Assembly (NCBI GenBank): GCA_943704415.1
Contig: CALSCO010001090.1
Span: forward strand, 1-33,408
Direction of reading: 5' to 3'
Length of the DNA: 33,408 nt
From: Parvularia atlantis
Taxonomy: Eukaryota > Opisthokonta > Rotosphaerida
The notes beneath the pieces were generated by a model. The model searched no databases and was not told the origin of the DNA. It saw nothing but the letters and a program-made list of their open reading frames with translations. This document shows, piece after piece, positions 8,573 through 17,900 of this stretch (position 1 is the stretch's first letter; every line of letters starts with the position of its first letter). Both the position numbers and the translations under genes were made by a program.

Positions 8573-11500
8573 TCATACGAAGACCGGCGAAGAGCTCTCG
8601 TGCGGGCTCTTGTCCGACAGGCGCGACGGCTGCGGTGCTGTGTCAGCGTGCCGATCGGCGTCTGCCGCACGCGCGCACCGGCCGGTACAGCTTGGACTTG
8701 ACGAAGCGCGGGAACGAGTCGGTCGCCATCAGCTGCAGAATGTCCTTCCTGCGTATGCGCGCACGAACGCTCAGCAGGGCGACGCCCGGCGGCGGCGGCG
8801 AGCGCGGCCCACGCACTGCGTCACGTCAAACATGTCGCGCGAGATGTCACCGCTCTCGAGGCGCGTGATCAGCGACTCCTTCAGCTGGTGCTTGATGTTG
8901 ATCTCCTGGTCGCCCCCGTGCCGAATGAACAGGCTGATGATCAGCGCGGCCGCCTGCCACCGCCGATGTGAGCGAGCGCCGCGCACGCCACCGGGCCGCG
9001 CGCACCGACTGGCGGTCGGCGTCGTCGATCTCGCGGAAGCGCTCCACGGCGAGCCAGAACTCGATGTTCTCCTGGCTGTACTCGCTGCAAGCGCGTGCGG
9101 GCCGTCAGCCGACGACGCCCTGGCGCGCACCCGCCCGCACACCCGCGCAGGAACGCAGTGAACAGCTCGAGCGCCTCCGGGTCCTGCAGCATGTCCTCCA
9201 GCCGCTCGTCCGGCTTGGTTTGCCCCGCGGCAGCGGGCAGCGATCGCGGCGTCACCGTGAGCTGCTGCGGCAGCTTGTCCTGCCGAGGGTCGCATCAGAC
9301 CCGCGTTGCGGGCACGCGCACACACGTGCACCGGCTTCTCGTTGTCGAAGCTCGACACGGCACGTAGCTTGCCGCGCCGCACCGTGAGCGGGTTGAGCGA
9401 CATGCGCCGCGACGAGTTGTTGGCCGACACGGCTGGCGCAGATGCGCCCCGCACGTGCGCCGTCATCCGCTCGCGCGGCTCGGGCAGCATCGTCGTCAGC
9501 TGCAGGCTCGTCTTAAGCTGGCTCAGGAACGGCTTGAACAGCTCGGGCTTCGTGCCCTGGAACATGCGCGCGACGTCGCTCAGCCACAGCACAACAAAGT
9601 TGTCCAGGCCGTTCAAGAACGTGTCTGCGTCCACGGCCTCAGTCAGCGCGCCGACCGGCGAACAGGCGGTCGCACACCGGTCGACGAGTCGAGGATGGCC
9701 AGGTGCGTCAGCGGCACCAGCGCCTCGAACCGGTAGTACGCCTCGCTGACCTTGTCCTTGTCCTTGTCCTTGTCCTTGTCGCGCGAGGTCTGCGACAGCG
9801 CAAACAGCTCCACAAACAGGCCGCGTCGGCGGTCGATCTGCACGTTCGCGTCAGCCGTGCCGCCACCTCCCGGCGCGCACGCGGGGCCGCACCTTGCTTG
9901 CGACGAGCACGCTGTCGTTGAACAGGACAAGTCGCATGACCTGGCGGATCTTGTTGGTGTCGATGTTGAGCTCGATCACGTCGACCTCGTCCACGAAGAA
10001 GCGGTCGCCCGAGATGAGCGTAATCTGCACGCACGCCGGTCAGCGACGGCCAATGACGCACAGGCGCGGCAGCACGCACGGGGCAGCCCACGATCCGCTG
10101 CTGCACGCCAAACATCGCCTTGATGTTCGCCTCCTTGATTTGCAGCGACTGCAGCGCGCGCTCGGCCGCGGTCACGCCCTCGAGCGAGCGCAGCGTGTCG
10201 ACAAAGTCCGGGTGCCAGATCGGCGTGAACGACTCGAGCTCTGTGCGGGCGTGCCCGTGAGCGCGTGTCGGCTGCGGTGTGCTTGTTGTTGTCGCACCGC
10301 GCAGCAGGTCCTTGTAGCGCGGCAGGCGCGACATCGGCAGCTTAAGGATCTCGCTCACCGAGTGTACGCGCACGCGCGGGTCGTCGTAGAACGCCTGCAG
10401 CAGGCACGGCGTCAACGGCGGCGGCGCAACAAGCAGCGTTGTGGCAGCGCAACCTCCATCAGCTCCACCATGCGCGGCGACATTTTGAGGTGCTGGTTGA
10501 GCAGGTCGCGCGCCTGCATAAAGTTGTTGGCAAAGACCTCAAACGGCTGGATCTGCTCGAGCTGCACCAGGCGTCTCAGCACTCGCGCGCGCGCGCAGGC
10601 CTGGCCATGGCGCACCAGGCGCAGGAACGTAAGCCCTAGGCACGACTCCTCAGTCCACGACGCGGCGATGGGCCGCAGCATGCCGAGGAACTTCGTCTGT
10701 ACCTGGGACACGTCCGGCGCGGGCGTCAGCGCGCGTTGCGCCGCCACGGGCACGCCGCAGACCTGAAGCACGTCGTCCCAGGGCGTGAACACGTGCGAGA
10801 CGTCGTCAACCGACATGATCGGCGAGCTCGACCGCGCCGCCAGCTGCAGAGGCTCAACAATCAGCTGCGCGTGCACGAAGCGCGTGAGCGGCGGGCGGTC
10901 GAAGCGCGCGCATCGCGGCCCACCTGCTGCACGAGCACGAGCTGCTGGATGTGGATCTCCTCGGTGCGGATGATCTCCTCGACGATGAAGCGTCGCTTGC
11001 GCGACTGCCGCTGCTTCTCGCGCCCGTTTGGTAGCAAGTCCAGGTCCATCTTGGCCGCTGTGGCGATGTCCTGCGCATCGGGTGCGGCCTGCATGTCGGA
11101 GAAGGACGTGCTCGAGGTCAACGAGGGCGAAACCGCTGCTTGCCCCAGTCAGCAGCACGCAGCGTGCGCCAAGACGCCACACGCACTCGACGGCAACGCC
11201 GCCGAGACACTCTGCTGCAGGCGGCCCACGCGAGCCTCGTTCTGCAAGCCCATGATGCGCGTCAGCCTTTCGTGCAAAAGGAGGTGACCTGCGCAACAGA
11301 CCGCCGGGTCGTCCACGATGACAGCGCTCAGGCTCGGCTGCAGCGGCGGGATGCGCGGCTTGCCGGTCTTCTTGCCCGTCACCTTGCTGCCAAAGTTGTC
11401 GAGGTAGCGCGACAGCCGCGACCGCGACTGCGCCCACCTGTCAGGCGCGTGTGCCAGCGGTCACACATACGAGGCCGCACCTTGCCGCCGCTCGCAGTCG

Positions 11501-13555
11501 AGTCGGGCTTGTCGCCGTTGCGCCCGCTGAGGTCCTCCTGCGAGCTGCATAGCGCGCCGTGCGTCAGAGGGGTCCCAGGGTCGTGAGTGCAGGATGCACC
11601 TCTGAACAGCGCCGTCCGACGTCTCGGTCTCGTCCTCTGCCGCCCATCCACGTAGAGTCAGCCAGGGCGCTGCGCTTGGGGGTTCATGGCGCGCACCGTC
11701 AAGCGACTTGCGCCGGATGATCGAGCTGACCGCGGCGTCGGCGTCGCCGTTGTTTTCGCTCAGCGCCGACTGCAGCTCGCCGCGCGATGCAAACGGCACA
11801 ACCTCGCACAGGCGGTTCAGGCGCTCGTCCCACGACTGCGCGTGCATGCGTCAGCCGCGGAGCAGCGGGCGCGCGCGCAGCCAGCGCACCTCGTTCCACG
11901 CGTTGCCCATCCGCTGCCCATTGGCCGTGAGGTCTGGCTGCGACCGCCGCGGCTGCAGCGCGAGCTCGAGCTCTCGCTCTTGCTCCAGCTGCGATGGCAA
12001 CACGTCAACGTACGACTGCGGCGCGCGGCGCACGCGCAATCAGTCGGGCGCGTCAAGCTGTGCATGCGTGCGCACTTTGCGGCGCTGTGAAGACGTCGGT
12101 GCGTTCGCCGCGCGCACGGCGATCTCCTCGCCCGGCTCAAGCGACGAGCCGCGCTTGCGCATGGTGGTGGTGAACAGCGATTTGCTGCGACGCACGGCGT
12201 GTGAGCGCGGCCGCAGGCGTTTAGAGGGACGCACAGCCGGTTGGACGCCTTGGGCGTCTTGGGCGAGACGGGCACGGGCGGCAGGGGCTTGTCGAGCGCG
12301 GCGTCGACGGGTGAGACGCTCGAGGGCGAGGACGGCGTGGTCGTGCTGCACGTCGAACGGTCAGGCAAGTGCGCGTCGCGCAGAGCACTCGGCCGCACCT
12401 GATGCGTACGCGCTGGCGCGCGCTCGCGACCTTGTGCATGGTCATGCTGGCCGCGGCCGCGATGCCGCTCTGGTTGGGCATGACGAGCGGCTGGATGCCG
12501 CGGCCGACGCGCGCCTTGAACGAGCGGTACATGACGGGCGAGCCCTCGGACGATCCGTCGGTGCTGGGCGACGGGGTTGATGCGGTCGAGCCGGGCGCGG
12601 GCGCGGGCGCGGGCGCGGTCGGCGGCGTTGTCGGCGTCCCGGGCGTCTTGAGCGTGCCCGGCGAGAGCGGCGGCAGGCCCGCGAGGCTGGCCGGCTCGGA
12701 GGGGCTCTTGCGGACGTCGCCGTTGGCGGTGCGCGGGAGGATGAAGGCGGTGCTGCTGTGGCGCGGGCGCTGCGCCGCGTGCTTGTTGCTGTCACGCAGC
12801 GCCTCGACCTCCTCACCGTCGCCCTCGGTGGCCTCGTGGCCGCTGCCCGCGTCGTCGTCGTGCGCGCCGTTGACGGCCTCGTTCTCGGTCAGATCCTCCA
12901 GGTCCGGCGCCGACGTGGACCGCTTGCGGTGGTGCGCGCGCTTCGTCGTTGCTGTCGTCGTCACAGTCGCACCGTTGCGCTGCTGCTGCTGCGGCGCCCC
13001 GACCTCGTCCGCGGCCTCGTCCGCGGCCTCGTCCGAGACCGAGAGCATCGCGTCGATGTCGTACTCCTCGTGTGCGCGGCGCGGGATGGGCGATGAGCTG
13101 GCGGATCCCGCGGCCGGCCCGTCGCTGCTGACGCGAACGCTGACGGCGCGCGCGCGCGGCGTGGCGGGCGCGGCGTCGGCCGAGGAGAGAAACGCGTCAA
13201 TGTCGCTGCCGTCGCCGTTGGGCGCCGCGAGCGGAACGGCGCCGGCATCGCGCTCGCGGTCGGCGCCGCTGACGCGCCGGCGCAGCTTCGAGAAGGCGCG
13301 CTGCACGGTCGACGGCGACGGCGGCGCGCGCTCGCCGCTGGGCGACTGCTCGCCGCTCACCCGGCGCAGGCTCCCGCTGCTGATGCGACTGACCAGCGTG
13401 TGCGGCGACCCCGCCCGGTGGGCCAGGCCCTCGTCCACTGCCTCGGTCGTGTCGACGGCGACGTACGTCCGCGCCTCGCCCGGCACAGCCACTGCCGACG
13501 ACGACGCAGTGCGCGTCTTGGCCGTGCGGCTGCCGGTGGGCGCGGGTGGGTCCAT
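8573..13555 (-). CDS. RhoGEF with DH-PH module, CUE-like domain and C-terminal RGS domain
   Basis: Twenty-two exons encode 1271 aa: 12399-13555, 12235-12345, 12076-12184, 11890-12015, 11697-11835, 11600-11636, 11481-11544, 11187-11427, 10924-11135, 10763-10864, 10616-10702, 10454-10561, 10298-10394, 10080-10240, 9893-10024, 9678-9837, 9332-9624, 9143-9279, 9006-9084, 8817-8953, 8679-8748, 8573-8629. Residues 1-500 are disordered, Ser/Pro/acid-rich. Residues ~503-546 look like a CUE/UBA fold (LNRLCEVVPFASRGELQSAL, NNGDADAAVSSII). The DH domain spans ~709-905: EEIIRTEEIHIQQL, FTPWDDVLQVQTKFL, KLPMSRLPRYKDLL and WHPDFVDTL match its conserved regions. A PH-like domain (ITLISGDRFFVDEVDVIEL, QVMRLVLFNDSVLVASK) follows at ~910-1010. 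RGS occupies ~1139-1253 (LQDPEALELFTAFL, EYSQENIEFWLAVERF, MATDSFPRFVKSKLY). It should activate a Rho/Rac GTPase and bind or deactivate a G-alpha. The last exon has an alternative acceptor giving a longer tail. Confidence 0.92.
9751..9780 (+). repeat. In-frame hexanucleotide repeat (CTTGTC)5
   Basis: Five perfect CTTGTC units read on the minus strand as GACAAG and encode five Asp-Lys pairs in a loop of the PH-like region of the RhoGEF gene (after LSQTSR). Copy number may vary, because the repeat sits in a surface loop and keeps frame. Confidence 0.9.
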
Positions 13556-13572
13556 CTGCCAGACCGGCGAGG

Positions 13573-13588
13573 AAAAAAAAAAAAAAAA
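13573..13588 (+). repeat. A16 homopolymer (T16 on the coding strand) upstream of the RhoGEF start
   Basis: Sixteen consecutive A lie in the 62-bp gap between the OGG1 stop (13618) and the RhoGEF ATG (13555). Read on the minus strand it is T16 followed by 17 bases ending in GGCAG directly before the ATG, so it looks like a polypyrimidine tract plus splice acceptor. It is the only long homopolymer in the window. It could be a poly(dA:dT) promoter element or part of a 5'-leader splice site. Confidence 0.85.
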
Positions 13589-13617
13589 TGCGCCGCCAAG
13601 CTGCTGTGTCTCACGTC

Positions 13618-14910
13618 TCAGTTCCTCTTTGGGCGGCGGACACGTGCGGCCGCGGCCGCATCGGCAACGGCGTCGTCGTCGGGCGCGCGCCGCCGTCGCC
13701 GCACCTTGACGGGCGCGGCCGCGCGCAGGGCCTCGAAGCGCTTGAGATCGGCCGCGAACAGCACCTGCCGCCTGTCGTCGGCACGCAGCCGACTCACACG
13801 AGCGCACAGACCGCACCGTGTTGGCCCAGCCCGCGTACGGCCCGTGCAGGCGCCGGAAGAGGTCGCCGATCGAGAGGTAGACGCGCGCCGTGAGCGACTT
13901 GTTGACGATGTCGAGCGCGTAGTCGCGCGCGGCAATCTGCCACACGTGCGTGTCGACCGGTACGGCCTCGGGCTTGTCCTGCCGACGCGTGTGAGAGGTG
14001 CACACGGTGCGCACGCTGCGGCGGTGACGGCACGCACCATCGAGAACAGGGCGATGCAGTCGGCCACCTTGCGCCCGATGCCAGGCAGCGTCATCAGCGC
14101 CTGCACCGTCTCGGCGTACGGCAGCTGCCGCAGCCCGCACAGCCAGCTCGCGCCGCCCTGGCCCTGCACCAGCCGCGCGGCCTCGTGGATGAACCGCGCG
14201 CGGTACCCGAAGCCCAACGCGCGCAGCTCGTCCTCGACCCCGGCCTGCGCCAGCTGCGCGACGTCCGGGAACGCGTGCAGCACGACGCCGCCGCGCTCGC
14301 CCACGCACGGCCCGTAGCGCTGGCACATTTTGGTCACCTGGCGGGCGCGCGGCCCGCTCAGGCTAAGCCACAGGCGGCCGACGTACGTGTCGCACCATCT
14401 GCGTGATGCGCTCGATGTTGTTGCACGAGGCGCAGATGAACGAGAACACGTTCTCGACCGGGTCCTGCCGCAGGATGCGCAGGCCCTCGAACGACGCCGC
14501 GAACCGCCCAAAGTGCGCGTCGGCGCTCGTCCACGCGCGGTAGTGCGCGTCCAGGTCGACGTCGAGCTGGAAGTAGTCGTGCAGCAGCGCGCGCAGCTCG
14601 GCATCGGCCGCGGCCTCGCACTGGATCTCGTCGCCTGCGCGGCCCGTCTCGTCACGCGCACTCGCGCACCGTGCCGTGCAGCGCCGGCCCACACGCGCTC
14701 GCACCGTCCTCGCGCACGGTGACCACACGCCCACTGATCGCCTTGGACCTGCTCGCCCTTCAGCAACGCGCACACAGCATCGCGATCGATGCACACGCAC
14801 CACTCGCCGGGCCCCGTCCGCACCCACGTGAAGCACTGCCCGCCGGCCAGCGTCAGGGCGAGGCTGAGCTGCCGCCGCGCCGCGAGCCTTGTCCACATCA
14901 TGCTTGGCAT
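13618..14910 (-). CDS. OGG1: 8-oxoguanine DNA glycosylase/lyase
   Basis: Six exons (14801-14910, 14705-14748, 14396-14634, 14038-14337, 13817-13978, 13618-13764) encode 333 aa; human OGG1 has 345. The enzyme excises 8-oxoguanine opposite C and nicks the abasic site. The N-terminal domain (LAGGQCFTWVRTGPGEW, GRVVTVREDGDEIQC) aligns with human residue by residue, which fixes introns 1 and 2. SFICASCNNIERIT and YFQLDVDLDAHY match, and the HhH-GPD core reads LPGIGRKVADC with the catalytic Lys221, then PVDTHVW with the activating Asp240. The tail is basic (VRRRRRAP, RVRRPKRN), suiting a nuclear signal. ATGs at 14910, 14901 and 14898 are all in frame; the first is used here. It lies back to back with SMC6. 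Confidence 0.95.
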   Translation of the reverse strand: MPSMMWTRLAARRQLSLALTLAGGQCFTWVRTGPGEWCVCIDRDAVCALLKGEQVQGDQWACGHRARGRCERVWAGAARHGARVRVTRRAAQATRSSARPRPMPSCARCCTTTSSSTSTWTRTTARGRAPTRTLGGSRRRSRACASCGRTRSRTCSRSSAPRATTSSASRRWCDTYVGRLWLSLSGPRARQVTKMCQRYGPCVGERGGVVLHAFPDVAQLAQAGVEDELRALGFGYRARFIHEAARLVQGQGGASWLCGLRQLPYAETVQALMTLPGIGRKVADCIALFSMVRAVTAAACAPCAPLTRVGRTSPRPYRSTRTCGRLPRATTRSTSSTSRSRRASTSRSATSSGACTGRTRAGPTRCGLCARVSRLRADDRRQVLFAADLKRFEALRAAAPVKVRRRRRAPDDDAVADAAAAARVRRPKRN

Positions 14911-14968
14911 TCGCGACCTACGGGTGATGGACACGCTCACTTTTGGCGCGCTTCCGCTCGCTTTTGGA
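14911..14968. promoter_or_regulatory. 58-bp divergent promoter between OGG1 and SMC6
   Basis: Only 58 bp separate the proposed start codons of OGG1 (-) and SMC6 (+). If SMC6 instead starts at the in-frame ATG at 14924, the gap falls to 13 bp. No TATA-like or CCAAT-like box was noticed. The shared promoter is inferred from position alone. Confidence 0.5.
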
Positions 14969-17900
14969 ATGGCGCGGCGCGGCTCGACGGCCGGGTCCGA
15001 CGACGTGCGCAGCGACGCCGAGGAGGCCGTCGCGTCGCAGCAGTCGAACGACGACGGTGCGCGGCCGCCCCCATGGGCGCGCGGGTGTGACCGCGCGAGT
15101 AACGGAGACGGCGCGCCACTGTCTCGCGCGCAGACTACGCGCCCAGCAGCAAGCGCGCGCGCACGTTCGCCGGGCCCCTGCGCACCAAGCGCAAGGCGCG
15201 CGAGGCGCTCGTGGACCGCGAGTCGGACGACGACTACACGGCCACGCCGCCCGCGCCCACGGCCGTCACTCGCGTCACGCCTGGCTCTGCGCACGGCCTC
15301 GACGACAACGGGCCGCGCGTCGCGCCGGTGTCAAACGCGGCGGTGCGGCCTGGTCTCGCGCGGCACGTGACGTGCAGCTGACGAGGGTGCCGCGCGCAGG
15401 ACGCCGCGGGCGAGGAGGACGACGAGGCCGCGATGGACGACGCCGTCAACGACAATGACAATGACGACGACATTGCTAAGGACACATCGCTGCTGCAGGC
15501 CGTGCGCGCCGCTCGTGCCCGTTGCGCGGCGCGATCGTGATGCGTGCGGGCGCGGGCACAGGCCGAGGTCGGCGTGATCGAGTCCGTGCTCATGGTCAAC
15601 TTTATGACGCACCGCAACACACTGGTCGAGTTCAAGCCCAACGCCAACTTTGTCACGGGCGTCAACGGCGGTGCGCGTTCGCACACGTCAGTGCAGTCGA
15701 CACCTGAGCTGTGCGCACCCCAGCCGGCAAGAGCGCGATCATGGCCGCCGTCATCGTTTGCCTCGGCGGCAAGGCCAACGTGACCAGCCGCGGCGTCTCA
15801 CTCAAGAGCTTCATCCGCATGGGCGAGGCGGCCGCGTCCGTCATGGTCCGTGCGCGCCGGCGCATGGCCGGACCGTGCGTCGCTCATGCCTGCCGCCGCG
15901 CACCGCACGCAGGTCGGTCTGCGCAACCGCGGCAGCGACGCGTACCGCCCAGACGTGTACGGCGACACGATCTACATCGAGCGTACGCTGCGGCGCGACG
16001 GCACGCAGACGAGCTCATACTCGATCAAGAACGAGAAGAGTGCGTGCCGCGGTACCTTCTCTGCCGTGCGCTCACGTGTCGCCGTGCGCAGAGAAAGTCG
16101 TGTCGCACAAGAAGGAGGACGTGTCGCTCATCTTGGACTACATGAACATCCAGAGTGCGCCCCTTGCCCGATGCCGCCCGCCCGCTCACGCCTGGCCTCC
16201 TCAGTTGACAACCCGATGACCGTGCTCAGCCAGGACATGGCACGCGACTTCCTCAAGAGCAGCGAGCCCAAGAAGAAGTATCAGGTGCGGCCAGCGGCCT
16301 CGCAAGGACGCGCGCCTCGTGCTCACACGCCCTGCTGCCGGCCGCCAGTACTTCCTCAAGGGCACGCAGATCGACGAGCTGCTCGCGCAGATGCGCTCGA
16401 TCAACGCCACGTACAAGGAAACGGCCAGCATCACCGAGCGCAAGGCCAAGGTCTGGCGCGGTCGCGCCTGCGGCGTGGCCGGTCGCTTACACAGACTGCA
16501 GGAGCTATATGTGAAGAAACAAGAGGTGGACGCGCTCAAGGAGCGCCTGCGCGAGTTGCAGCAGGTGCACGGCGCGGCGCGACACAAGCGAGACTGAACC
16601 GCGCTTGTGCAGATTTGCGAGCTGCGCGGGCAGATCGACGACCTCAAGCTCGAGCTGTACTGGGCCGTAGTGAACGAGAAGGAGCGCGTGCGTGCACCTT
16701 AGATTGCACGGGCGCACACTCAGACACGTCTCGTGCGCAGGACCACGCGGCCAAGGCCGAGCAGCTCGAGCGCCTCGAGAGCAAGGTCGAGCCGCTCGAG
16801 ACGAAGCTGCGCCAGAAGGAGGTGCGCAAGCCTGCACGGCACTCTGCCCGCATCCTCACGCGGCTCGCAGGACGTCGTTGTCGCCGCGGCGGCGCGCATC
16901 GAGGAGCTTGCGGCCAAGGTGATAGAGCGCACGCGCGGGCACGAGCCGCACAAGCAGGAGCGCGCCCAGATTGAGGCCGAGCTTAAGGAGCGCCAGGCCG
17001 AGCGTCGGCAGCTGGCGGTGCGGCGGCCGTTGAGCGAGACCGCGCGCGTGCTCTGCTCAAGCGTGCTCGCACAGAACGACGCGCGCGAGTGCGAACGCCT
17101 GATCAAAGACAACGACGTGGAGATCAAGTCGAGCGAGGAGAAGATCGCGCAGGAGCAGCGCCGGCTCAAGTCCAACACAGGGTGCGGCCGCCTCGCACAC
17201 ACGAGTGCGGTGCATGACATGCGCCCGGACACAGCGACAAGCGCAGCAAGATGCAAGAGGAGATGGAGAAGCTCACGCGCACCAACGAGGACATCCAAAG
17301 CGACCTGCAGCAGGTCTGGCGCGGCCGCACGGGCGCGCGCATACGCGGCTGCTGAGACGCGTGCGGGCAAAGAACTTCAACCGCCGCCAGGTGACCGAGG
17401 ACGAGATCAAAGCCGTGACGAGCGCGAGCGAGGAGGCCAACGAGCGCGCCCAGGACCTGAAGCGTGCGCGCCGCTTCTCCCGCTCGCGCCACGCACGGTC
17501 TCACATCGCGCCGCAGGACGGCTCAACGATGCTGAGCGCCAGCTGCAGGCGTACCGGTCGCAGCGCGAGAACCGCCTGCGGTGCGCGCTAAGCCGGTGGC
17601 GCGCGTGGGCGTGCGCGTGGCTGACGCCGCCGTGGCAGCTTCTTCGGCGACAACATGCCGCAGGCGCTCGAAGCGATCCGGCGCACGCAGTTTGACAAGG
17701 CTGTGACGGGTCCGCTCGGTGCGTACGTTGGTGGTGGTCGCGCTGTGTGTGCTGACGCCGCGCGCGCAGGCATGTACATTGAGCTGACGGACCCGAGCTG
17801 GGCCTGGGCCGTGCAGACGGCGCTCGGGCGCGAGCTCAACAGCTTTGTCGTGCACACGCAGCGCGACCTGCACACGCTGCGCCAGCTGCTCAAGAAGAGC

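Noticed and set aside
8573-8678. A longer C-terminus of the RhoGEF using the acceptor about 8 bases upstream of the chosen one
   Set aside because: That frame gives an Arg-rich tail without conserved look and runs on into the promoter of uL1. The chosen acceptor gives a short Ser-rich end and a prompt stop.
9751-9780. Possible CRISPR-like array or regulatory repeat
   Set aside because: The units are contiguous, 6 bp long, without spacers, and encode Asp-Lys pairs in frame. The organism is eukaryotic.
10703-10762. Reading straight through this 60-base stretch of the RhoGEF gene, which is open and in frame
   Set aside because: It starts GTCTGC, holds CTGACGC and ends CCCAG. Removing it joins FTPWDDVLQ to VQTKFL as in other DH domains. 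Retention as an alternative isoform remains possible.
12369-13709. A 446-codon open frame on the plus strand, opposite the first exon of the RhoGEF gene
   Set aside because: High GC lowers stop frequency in every frame. The minus strand has the conserved downstream domains in phase, while this frame has no recognisable domain.
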